Shown in pieces: positions 1 to 5,245 of a stretch of 5,245 nucleotides of DNA. Origin of the DNA: JACPFV01 sp052386975. GTDB taxonomy: Bacteria; Pseudomonadota; Gammaproteobacteria; Nevskiales; Nevskiaceae. The stretch's first letter is position 1. Each line of letters starts with the position of its first letter. The position numbers and the translations under genes were made by a program. The stretch spans positions 1-5,245 of the forward strand of contig JBQTJQ010000209.1 in NCBI GenBank assembly GCA_052386975.1. The letters are read 5' to 3'. The notes under the pieces are model-generated. The model searched no databases. It was not told the origin of the DNA and worked only from the letters and a program-made list of their open reading frames with translations.

Positions 1-928
1 TCGAGGTGCGCGCCACGCCGCCCGGCATGTTGGCGACGCAGTAATGGACGATGCCGTCGACCACGTAGGTCGGGTCCTGGTGCGTGGTCGCCTTGCTGGT
101 CTCGAAGCAGCCGCCCTGGTCGATGGCGACGTCCACGATCACCGCGCCCGGCTTCATCTTCTTCAGCATCGCCCGCGTCACCAGCTTGGGCGCGGCCGCG
201 CCGGGCACCAGCACGGCGCCGATCACCAGGTCGGCGCGCGTCACGGCCTGCTCGAGCGCGTCGGTGGTGGAATACAAGGTCAGCAGCCGGTTCTCGAACA
301 GCTCGTCGAGGTATTTCAGGCGCGCCGTCGAGCGGTCCAGCACCGTGACCTTGGCGCCCATGCCGATGGCGACGCGCGCCGCGTTGTAGCCGACCACGCC
401 GCCGCCGATGACGACGACTTCCGCGGGCGCCACGCCCGGCACGCCGCCGAGCAGCACGCCGAGGCCGCCCTGGGCCTTTTCCAGCGCGTGCGCTCCGGCC
501 TGGATCGACATGCGGCCCGCGACCTCGCTCATCGGCGCCAGCAGCGGCAGGCCGCCGCGCGGGTCGGTGACGGTCTCGTAGGCGATGGCAATGCACTTCG
601 ACTCGACCAGACCCTTGCACTGCTCCGGATCGGGCGCCAGGTGCAGGTAGGTGAACAGGATCTGGCCATCGCGCAGCATCTTGCACTCGACCGGCTGCGG
701 CTCCTTGACCTTCACCACCATCTCGGCCTTCTCGAACACGGTCGCCGCGGTTGGCACGATCTTCGCGCCGGCGCCCTCGTACTGCGCGTCGGCGATGCCG
801 ATGCCGCCGCCCGCGCCCTTCTGCACCAGCACCTCGTGGCCGCGCTCGGTCAGCTCGCGCGCGCCCGCGGGCGTCAGCCCGACGCGGTACTCATGGTTCT
901 TGATTTCTTTTGGAACGCCGACGCGCAT
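1..928 (-). CDS. ald: Alanine dehydrogenase, N-terminal 309 residues (3' end outside window)
   Basis: Catalyses the reversible NAD-dependent oxidative deamination of L-alanine to pyruvate and ammonia in the cytoplasm. The protein starts MRVGVPKEIKNHEYRVGLTP, the classic start of the alanine dehydrogenase/PntA family. The residues known to bind substrate or act in catalysis fall at their usual numbers: Arg15, Lys75 (in VKVKEP), His96 (in FTYLHLAPD) and Asp270 (in VAIDQGG). The Rossmann motif GGGVVG is at 175-180, with the NAD-ribose acidic residue Asp198 in TVLDRS. The visible end, HYCVANMPGGVARTS, is the conserved region leading to the C-terminal domain. About 60 residues should be missing, since the family is about 370 long. 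The ATG at 928 is supported by family alignment, by GGGGGA just upstream (932-937, short spacing) and by a -10-like TAGAAT at 948-953. The gene is divergent from the small membrane protein at 1032. The frame is intact and identification is firm. Confidence 0.97.
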   Translation of the reverse strand, partial: MRVGVPKEIKNHEYRVGLTPAGARELTERGHEVLVQKGAGGGIGIADAQYEGAGAKIVPTAATVFEKAEMVVKVKEPQPVECKMLRDGQILFTYLHLAPDPEQCKGLVESKCIAIAYETVTDPRGGLPLLAPMSEVAGRMSIQAGAHALEKAQGGLGVLLGGVPGVAPAEVVVIGGGVVGYNAARVAIGMGAKVTVLDRSTARLKYLDELFENRLLTLYSTTDALEQAVTRADLVIGAVLVPGAAAPKLVTRAMLKKMKPGAVIVDVAIDQGGCFETSKATTHQDPTYVVDGIVHYCVANMPGGVARTS

Positions 929-938
929 GTGTCCCCCG

Positions 939-955
939 AGGCGCGCCATTCTAGC
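939..955 (-). promoter_or_regulatory. Putative ald promoter -10 region
   Basis: Read on the minus strand this is GCTAGAATGGCGCGCCT, containing TAGAAT (953 to 948), five of six matches to the sigma-70 -10 consensus, followed by a GC-rich discriminator. Transcription would begin near 941, giving a leader of only about 13 nt that still contains GGGGGA before the ATG. No convincing -35 hexamer is seen at 17 bp spacing. The same 17-mer with one change lies before the M20 gene at 4615-4631. Confidence 0.55.
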
Positions 956-1003
956 CGAAGCCCGCCCCGGGGCCCGTTGCTGCGGTGCGGCCGTCGCCGA
1001 CGG

Positions 1004-1009
1004 TAGACT
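1004..1009 (+). promoter_or_regulatory. Putative -10 element for the 1032 gene
   Basis: TAGACT followed by GC-rich GCGCCGCCC resembles the TAGAAT-plus-GCGC arrangement before ald and the M20 gene. Transcription would start near 1016, leaving a leader of about 16 nt that holds the GGAG ribosome site at 1023-1026. No good -35 is visible at standard spacing (TTGCTG at 977-982 is 21 bp away). Confidence 0.4.
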
Positions 1010-1031
1010 GCGCCGCCCGCCCGGAGTCCCG

Positions 1032-1385
1032 ATGCTGCCGCGCAATCCCCGCGTCCTCGCCTTCATGCTCGTCGCGCTCGGCGTCGGCGTCGCCGCCTGG
1101 TACGGCGAGCAGCGCTGGCGCCTGCCGCCCTGGAGCGAGGCCGAGATCGAGCAGTCGGTCGAGCTGAACCTCGCGGCCGAGCTGGAGCGGCGCGGGCCGC
1201 ACCTGCAACCGTCCGCCGAGCGGATCCAGGATCTGCGCCGCGCGCTGCGCGCGGAAATCGAAGCCGAAATCCGCCGCGACCGCGAGAAACTGGAGCGCGG
1301 CCTCGGGGCCGGCCTGCTGCTGACGGTCGTCGGCTGCGGCCTGCTGGCGGGCAGCCAGCGGGCCCGATCCGCGCATCCGGATTGA
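1032..1385 (+). CDS. Small two-helix membrane protein of unknown function (117 aa)
   Basis: I do not recognise a family. The start at 1032 (MLPRNPRVLAFMLVALG) is chosen because GGAG lies 5 nt upstream and it begins directly before a hydrophobic segment. The reading frame stays open much further upstream, but that part only shadows ald on the other strand. Residues about 8-23 form a first membrane helix. Residues about 34-88 are highly charged and predicted helical, rich in Glu, Arg and Ala (for example RRALRAEIEAEIRRDREKLE), so an amphipathic or coiled-coil stalk is likely. Residues about 91-107 (GAGLLLTVVGCGLLAG) form a second membrane helix, followed by a short basic tail. With Arg on the outer side of both helices, the charged middle probably faces the periplasm. 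It precedes the 1452 gene on the same strand by 66 bp. High-GC wobble positions support it as a real gene. Confidence 0.7.
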   Translation: MLPRNPRVLAFMLVALGVGVAAWYGEQRWRLPPWSEAEIEQSVELNLAAELERRGPHLQPSAERIQDLRRALRAEIEAEIRRDREKLERGLGAGLLLTVVGCGLLAGSQRARSAHPD

Positions 1386-1404
1386 CCCCCTGCCCCCCAA
1401 GCGC

Positions 1405-1410
1405 TATCGT
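1405..1410 (+). promoter_or_regulatory. Weak candidate -10 element for the 1452 gene
   Basis: TATCGT sits in the 66-bp gap after the 1032 gene, in a locally more AT-rich patch (roughly 1405-1428). It would start transcription near 1417, about 35 nt before the ATG at 1452. There is no recognisable -35, so cotranscription with the 1032 gene is equally possible. Confidence 0.25.
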
Positions 1411-1451
1411 TCATAAGCGATTCGTTTTCGCGGACTTGGCGGGAGTTCCTC

Positions 1452-1847
1452 ATGCGCATCCTGACTTTCCTCATCGGCATGGTGGCGGTAACCGGCGCAT
1501 CGGCCGGGGAATATGACGCGCGCGCGCTGGAAAGCGATGCCGTCGCGGCGCAGGTGGTCTACCGCGTGCAGTTCGGCGGCGCCGCCGGCGCGCCCGTGGC
1601 GCGCTCGTTCGCGCTCCAGGTCGGCAACGAAGGCCAGCGCCTGGCCGGCGTCGCGCCACTGCAGGCCGAGTATCGCCACGACACCGGGCAGTTCCTGCTC
1701 AACGGCATCGACGTCGAGCGGTCCTTCGTCATGCGCCAGGAGGAAGGCGGGATCGCGGCGATCTGGGGCGGCTGGTTGCCGCTGGCCATCGTGGTCGGCG
1801 CGGCGGCCCTGATCATCGTCGACGGCCAGGACCAGACCGGCCCCTGA
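1452..1847 (+). CDS. Exported protein of unknown function with C-terminal membrane helix (131 aa)
   Basis: I do not recognise a family. The ATG at 1452 has GGGAG at 1441-1445, a well-placed ribosome site. Residues 1-18 (MRILTFLIGMVAVTGASA) look like a Sec signal peptide with likely cleavage after ASA, just before GEYDAR. The mature part (19-100) is soluble, with alternating hydrophobic stretches such as QVVYRVQFGG and RSFALQVGN that suggest beta strands. Residues about 102-123 (AAIWGGWLPLAIVVGAAALIIV) form a membrane helix, followed by a short polar tail DGQDQTGP. This gives a periplasmic domain tethered to the inner membrane by its C-terminus. There are no cysteines and no catalytic motif that I can identify. 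A strong terminator follows 21 bp after the stop. The clean signal peptide, ribosome site and terminator make it a convincing gene. Confidence 0.8.
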   Translation: MRILTFLIGMVAVTGASAGEYDARALESDAVAAQVVYRVQFGGAAGAPVARSFALQVGNEGQRLAGVAPLQAEYRHDTGQFLLNGIDVERSFVMRQEEGGIAAIWGGWLPLAIVVGAAALIIVDGQDQTGP

Positions 1848-1868
1848 TCGCGGTTTGGCGGCTTTCCG

Positions 1869-1894
1869 AAGGGCGCCGGCAACGGCGCCCTTTT
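1869..1894 (+). terminator. Rho-independent terminator after the 1452 gene
   Basis: The stem GGGCGCC (1871-1877) pairs perfectly with GGCGCCC (1884-1890) around the loop GGCAAC, and AA (1869-1870) can also pair with the first Ts. A TTTT run follows at 1891-1894. It lies 21 bp after the stop codon of the 1452 gene. The tRNA-Arg gene converges from the other side. The same hairpin would form in its transcript but lacks a U-run in that direction, so it is a good terminator only for the plus strand. Confidence 0.85.
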
Positions 1895-1900
1895 CATTGG

Positions 1901-1976
1901 TGGCGCCCCCGGCCGGAGTTGAACCGACGACCTACCGCTTAGGAGGCGGTTGCTCTATCCACTGAGCTACGGGGGC
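1901..1976 (-). tRNA. tRNA-Arg (anticodon CCU), CCA encoded
   Basis: Reading 1976 to 1901, all arms close. The acceptor GCCCCCG pairs with CGGGGGC. The D stem is GCTC/GAGC with loop AGTGGATA. The anticodon stem ACCGC/GCGGT encloses loop CTCCTAA, whose positions 34-36 are CCT. A 5-nt variable region AGGTC follows. The T stem GTCGG/CCGGC (one G-T pair) encloses loop TTCAACT. The discriminator is G at 1904 and CCA is encoded at 1903-1901. Body length is 73 nt without CCA. It reads the AGG arginine codon, which is rare in GC-rich genomes of this kind. It lies downstream of and on the same strand as the importer operon, but has its own -10-like element at 1985-1990. Confidence 0.96.
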
Positions 1977-1984
1977 GTCGCGGC

Positions 1985-1990
1985 ATTCTA
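1985..1990 (-). promoter_or_regulatory. Putative tRNA-Arg promoter -10
   Basis: TAGAAT on the minus strand (1990 to 1985) matches the -10 consensus at five of six positions and lies 8 nt before the mature tRNA 5' end. It is followed by the GC-rich discriminator GCCGCGAC, typical of stable-RNA promoters. The -35 position (about 2008-2013) falls in the loop of a hairpin and is a poor match. Confidence 0.5.
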
Positions 1991-2000
1991 CTTCCCCGGC

Positions 2001-2026
2001 TCGCGCCTCCGCTTCGCTCGGCGCGA
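2001..2026. repeat. GC-rich inverted repeat between the ATPase gene and tRNA-Arg
   Basis: TCGCGCC (2001-2007) pairs perfectly with GGCGCGA (2020-2026) around a 12-nt loop. On the importer strand it lies about 40 bp after the ATPase stop, with no T-run behind it. It could block 3' exonucleases or help termination, or it may be chance pairing in GC-rich DNA. Confidence 0.4.
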
Positions 2027-2044
2027 CCGTGGATCCGTCCCCCG

Positions 2045-2062
2045 CGCGCATCGAACTGCGCG
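2045..2062. repeat. Short hairpin just after the ATPase stop codon
   Basis: CGCGCA (2045-2050) pairs with TGCGCG (2057-2062) around a 6-nt loop, starting 5 bp beyond the ATPase stop on the minus strand. No T-run follows, so it is at best part of a weak or factor-dependent end to the importer operon. Confidence 0.3.
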
Positions 2063-2067
2063 AGACC

Positions 2068-2821
<754 letters not shown>

Positions 2822-2829
<8 letters not shown>

Positions 2830-3775
2830 CGGCGGCCAGCCTGCGCTCGAGCCGGCGCACCAGCAGCGACAGCGAGCCGGTCAGCGCCAGGTACATCAGC
2901 GCGACGGTGAACCACACTTCGAACGGCGTGAAGGTCGAGCTGACGACCTCGCGCCCGGCCTTGGTCAGGTCGGTGATGGCGATCACGGAGACCAGCGAGG
3001 AATCCTTGACCAGGCTGATGAACTGGCCGGCCAGCGGCGGCAGCGTGCGCCGCAGCGCCTGAGGCAGCACCACGAAGCGCATGGCCTGGGCGTAGCTCAT
3101 GCCGAGGCTGCGCGCGGCTTCCATCTGCCCGCGCGGCACCGCCTCGATGCCGGCGCGCACGATCTCGGCGACGTAGGCGCCGGTGAACACCGCCAGCGCG
3201 GCGACGCCGGCGGTGAACGGCGACAGCTCGAGCACCGTGCCGATGAAGAAGTAGAAGATGAAGATCTGCACCAGCAGCGGCGTGCCGCGGATGATCTCGA
3301 CGTAGGTCGCCGCGAGGTTGCGCGCCGCCGGGTTCGACGAGACCCGCCCGAGCCCGGCGACCAGGCCCAGCCCCAGCGAGAACACCAGCGATGCCGCCGA
3401 GATCTTCAGCGTGATCCACAGGCCGACCAGCAGCGGGCCCGGCGCCCAGCCCTCGCGGATCGCGACGACGTCGCCGGCGAACACCGGGTCGCCCTCGCCC
3501 ACGGCGATGCGGTCGACGTTCTCGACGCGCGCCACCGCCGGCGGATCGCTCTGGGTGTGGATCTCGAGCGCGCGGCCGGACGGGTCGAGCCGCACCACGC
3601 CGTCGGCCGGCGCCGGCACGCGCTCGCCTTCGTTGCTGACGATGTACTGCGGGATGCGCTGCCAGCGCCAGTCATAGTCGACGCGCTTGCTGGTGGTGTA
3701 GACCGCGTAGCCCAGCGCCACGATCACGGCGGCGTAGACGCCGTGCCAGAGCCAGCGCGACGCCGAGGCCGTCAA
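2822..3775 (-). CDS. Polar amino-acid ABC importer, permease subunit with N-terminal extension (317 aa)
   Basis: Inner-membrane channel subunit of the importer, HisM/GlnP family. The core (about 113-317) has the family membrane segments and the conserved EAA loop EAARSLGMSYAQAMRFVVLP (219-238, Gly225 and Pro238), which docks with the ATPase; IIRGTPLLVQIFIFYFFIGT (161-180) is also typical. Family members usually have about 220-240 residues. The surplus here is an extra membrane helix (about 12-28), then YDWRWQRIPQYI (34-45) and a soluble stretch to about 112 that must lie outside the membrane. The chosen start is TTG at 3775, in the sequence TTGA, so the start overlaps the stop of the binding-protein gene by 4 nt; no ATG or GTG fits better before the first helix. 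No Shine-Dalgarno is visible, so reinitiation by coupled ribosomes is likely. The frame remains open further upstream, but that part is out of frame with the binding protein and is not real. Confidence 0.93.
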
Positions 3776-4578
3776 ATGACGTTCGGCAGCCAGGCGCTGC
3801 TCTCGAACCACTTCTTGTAGAGGGCCTGGTAGGTGCCGTCCTGCTTCAGGCCGGCGAGGAACTCGTTCAGCCAGGCCAGCAGCACCGGGTCGTTCTTGCG
3901 GATCGCCCAGCCGAGGTCCTCGCGCGTGAACGGCGTCGCCAGATGCACCAGGCCGTCCGGGAACTGCGCCGCCATGACGATGTTGAACGGCAGGTCGTAG
4001 ACGAACGCGTCGGCGCGGCCGTTGCGCACCTCGATCGCGGCCTCGGCCTGGTGCTCGAAGGTGCGCTGCTGCGCCCGCTGAAAATGCTTGCGCATGGCGA
4101 TCTCGCCGGTGGTGCCGAGCTTGCTCAGCACGCGGTACTGCGGATCGTCGAGCTGCTTGTGGCTGGTGATCCTGCCGGCGAGCTTGCGGTTCAGCAGCAC
4201 GGTCTGGCCGATGGTCACGTAGGGGTCGCTGAAGTCCACGCTCCTGGCGCGCTCCGGCGTGATGGTCATGCCGCCGAGGGTGACGTCGAACTTGCCGGTG
4301 AGCAGCGCCGGGATGATGCCGTCCCAGCCCTGGTTCACCACATTGAGCTTCACGCCGAGCCTGCGCGCCATCAGCCGCGCCAGGTCGATGTCGAAGCCGA
4401 TGACGGCGCCGCTCTTGTCGACCATCTCGAACGGCATGTAGCCGACTTCGAGGCCGACGCGCAACTCGCCGCGCGCCAGCACCTGCTTCAGGGTCGGGCT
4501 GCCGGACGGGTCGACCGCGGCTGCTGCATCGCCGCAAACGAGCAGCGCGGCGAGCGCGAGCGATCCGGCGGCTTTCAT
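3772..4578 (-). CDS. Polar amino-acid ABC importer, periplasmic binding protein (268 aa)
   Basis: Captures an amino acid in the periplasm and delivers it to the permease. Residues 1-21 (MKAAGSLALAALLVCGDAAAA) form a Sec signal peptide. A Cys at 15 is preceded by LLV, a poor lipobox, so cleavage after AAA is more likely than lipidation. The mature protein is a family 3 solute-binding protein: GELRVGLEVGYMPFEMVD (37-54), the signature GFDIDLARLMARRLG (61-75), GGMTITPERARSVDFSDPY (102-120), and the second lobe with YDLP (194-197). Arg110 and Asp195 correspond to residues that grip the carboxylate and amino group in this family. The exact substrate is open; Gln, Glu, His, Arg or Lys types look alike here. 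The ATG at 4578 is fixed by an in-frame TAG five codons upstream. There is no Shine-Dalgarno; a -10-like hexamer ends 9 nt before the ATG. It is the first gene of the importer operon. Confidence 0.95.
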   Translation of the reverse strand: MKAAGSLALAALLVCGDAAAAVDPSGSPTLKQVLARGELRVGLEVGYMPFEMVDKSGAVIGFDIDLARLMARRLGVKLNVVNQGWDGIIPALLTGKFDVTLGGMTITPERARSVDFSDPYVTIGQTVLLNRKLAGRITSHKQLDDPQYRVLSKLGTTGEIAMRKHFQRAQQRTFEHQAEAAIEVRNGRADAFVYDLPFNIVMAAQFPDGLVHLATPFTREDLGWAIRKNDPVLLAWLNEFLAGLKQDGTYQALYKKWFESSAWLPNVI

Positions 4579-4587
4579 GGCGGCGCA

Positions 4588-4593
4588 AGCCTA
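4588..4593 (-). promoter_or_regulatory. Putative -10 of the importer operon
   Basis: TAGGCT on the minus strand (4593 to 4588) keeps the key T-A and final T of the -10 consensus and is followed by TGCGCCGCC and then the ATG at 4578. Transcription would start at or within 2-3 nt of the ATG, giving a leaderless or near-leaderless message. It mirrors the element before the M20 gene. The hexamer alone is weak (3 of 6), and no -35 is recognisable. Confidence 0.4.
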
Positions 4594-4616
4594 GCACGCC
4601 AATATCTGGCCCCCGC

Positions 4617-4622
4617 TAGAAT
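4617..4622 (+). promoter_or_regulatory. Putative -10 of the M20 hydrolase gene
   Basis: TAGAAT, five of six matches to the -10 consensus, inside GCTAGAATTGCGCGCCT (4615-4631), which is identical but for one base to the region before ald. It ends exactly 9 nt before the ATG at 4632, so the start of transcription should fall at or just before the start codon. No -35 is convincing at 16-18 bp spacing. Confidence 0.5.
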
Positions 4623-4631
4623 TGCGCGCCT

Positions 4632-5245
4632 ATGCCTCACGACTACCGTCCGCACCTCGACTGGATCCGCGCGCAGGTGCCCGCCCAGCGCGACGAGCTG
4701 ATGCGCCTGTCGAACATCAACTCGGGCAGCTACCACGCCGACGGCGTCAACCGCGTGGCCGACCGCGTCGAGCAGTTGTTCGCACCGCTCGGCGCGACGG
4801 CCGAGCGGCTCCCGCTGCCGCCGCATCACGTGACCGGCGAGCGCGGCGAGGCCCTCGAGCGCCCGATCGGCCGCGCGCTGCGGCTGCGCCAGCGCCCGGA
4901 CGCCAAGCTGCAGGTTTTCCTGGCCGGCCACATGGACACCGTGTTCGGCAAGGGCCACGCCTTCCAGTCGGCGCGCTGGCTCGACGACGACACGCTCAAC
5001 GGCCCCGGCGTCGCCGACCTCAAGGGCGGGCTGCTGGTCATGCAGCTGGCGCTGGCGGCGCTCGAGCGCAGCCCGTGGAAGGACCGCATCGGCTGGGAAA
5101 TCGTGTTCAACCCGGACGAGGAGATCGGCTCGGAGGGCTCGGCGCCGCTGTTCAGGGAAGGCGCGGCGCGCAACGCCTTCGGCCTGGTGTTCGAGCCGTC
5201 GTTTCCCGACGGCAACCTCGCCTCGGCCCGCAAGGGCAGCGGCAA
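4632..5245 (+). CDS. M20-family metallohydrolase, N-terminal 204 residues (3' end outside window)
   Basis: A zinc-dependent amidohydrolase/peptidase of the M20 (carboxypeptidase G2/ArgE/DapE) superfamily. Expected active-site residues are visible: His100 and Asp102 in AGHMDTVFG, bridging Asp129 in GPGVADLKGG, catalytic Glu163 and metal ligand Glu164 in NPDEEIGSEGS, and Glu188 in VFEPS. The last metal His and most of the dimerisation domain lie beyond the window edge; family members are about 370-430 residues. The motif set is closest to the carboxypeptidase G2/glutamate-type branch, but the substrate cannot be assigned. No signal peptide is seen (MPHDYRPHLDWIRAQ), so the enzyme is probably cytoplasmic. 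The ATG at 4632 is the first possible, since TAG lies in frame 15 nt upstream; no Shine-Dalgarno precedes it. It is divergent from the amino-acid importer 53 bp away, so it may process an imported substrate or release one. The frame is intact up to the window edge. Confidence 0.93.
   Translation, partial: MPHDYRPHLDWIRAQVPAQRDELMRLSNINSGSYHADGVNRVADRVEQLFAPLGATAERLPLPPHHVTGERGEALERPIGRALRLRQRPDAKLQVFLAGHMDTVFGKGHAFQSARWLDDDTLNGPGVADLKGGLLVMQLALAALERSPWKDRIGWEIVFNPDEEIGSEGSAPLFREGAARNAFGLVFEPSFPDGNLASARKGSG

Larger units (their letters stand above)
4585..4625. repeat. Inverted repeat spanning the divergent promoter region
   Basis: GCAAGCCTAGC at 4585-4595 (first base G or C at the 4585/4586 boundary) mirrors GCTAGAATTGC at 4615-4625; nine of eleven positions agree after reverse complementation. 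The centre of symmetry is near 4605 in a more AT-rich spacer (AATATCTGG at 4601-4609). The half-sites coincide with the two -10-like elements, so the symmetry may simply reflect two similar divergent promoters, or it may be a regulator site. Confidence 0.4.

Noticed and set aside
964..973. The palindrome GCCCCGGGGC in the ald/1032 divergent region, considered as an operator.
   Set aside because: It is pure G/C and short. Such palindromes are frequent by chance in DNA of this composition and nothing else supports it.
44..1006. A 320-codon plus-strand frame across the left end.
   Set aside because: It is antisense to ald, whose minus-strand translation has every family motif in place. The plus-strand product is His/Arg/Ala-rich low-complexity sequence.
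951..1400. A 149-codon minus-strand frame opposite the 1032 gene.
   Set aside because: It has no ribosome site and no domain, and its composition is typical of an antisense shadow. The plus-strand gene has a ribosome site and membrane helices.
4520..4578. A lipoprotein signal in the binding protein (Cys15 after LLV).
   Set aside because: The residue before Cys is Val, not the usual small Gly/Ala/Ser, and a good AAA signal-peptidase I site follows at 19-21.
3943..4701. A 252-codon plus-strand frame opposite the binding-protein gene.
   Set aside because: It is antisense to a well-defined solute-binding protein and runs out of frame into the M20 gene; no domain is visible.

Overview
The window is a gene-dense, very GC-rich stretch of bacterial chromosome. 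Codons end almost always in G or C, and there is a Sec-exported binding protein, a three-part ABC importer and a tRNA with an encoded CCA end. This suits a high-GC proteobacterium. A gammaproteobacterium of the Xanthomonadales/Lysobacterales type is my best guess, but no marker gene here fixes the taxonomy.

Layout from left to right. (1) 1-928, minus strand: the first 309 residues of alanine dehydrogenase (ald), cut by the window edge. (2) 929-1031: a divergent promoter region. (3) 1032-1385 and 1452-1847, plus strand: two small membrane or exported proteins that I do not recognise, closed by a good hairpin-plus-T terminator at 1869-1894. (4) 1901-1976, minus strand: tRNA-Arg(CCU). (5) 2068-4578, minus strand: a complete polar amino-acid ABC importer in the order binding protein, permease, ATPase. 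Its three genes overlap and start with ATG, TTG and GTG in that order. (6) 4579-4631: a compact divergent promoter region. (7) 4632 to the right edge, plus strand: the N-terminal half of an M20-family metallohydrolase.

Function. The importer would bind a polar amino acid in the periplasm and bring it in using ATP. The divergent M20 enzyme could release amino acids from peptides or acylated or conjugated forms. Alanine dehydrogenase feeds alanine nitrogen and carbon into central metabolism. Amino-acid use is therefore a loose common theme, but only the importer and the M20 gene share a control region.

Nothing here looks like an undescribed mobile, defence or RNA system. Two points deserve a second look. 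One is the symmetric 53-bp control region between the importer and the hydrolase: each gene has a -10-like hexamer exactly 9 nt before its ATG and no Shine-Dalgarno sequence, which suggests a divergent pair of near-leaderless transcripts with overlapping promoters. The other is the importer permease, which carries an extra N-terminal membrane helix and a soluble insert of about 80 residues that the usual HisM/GlnP permease lacks.
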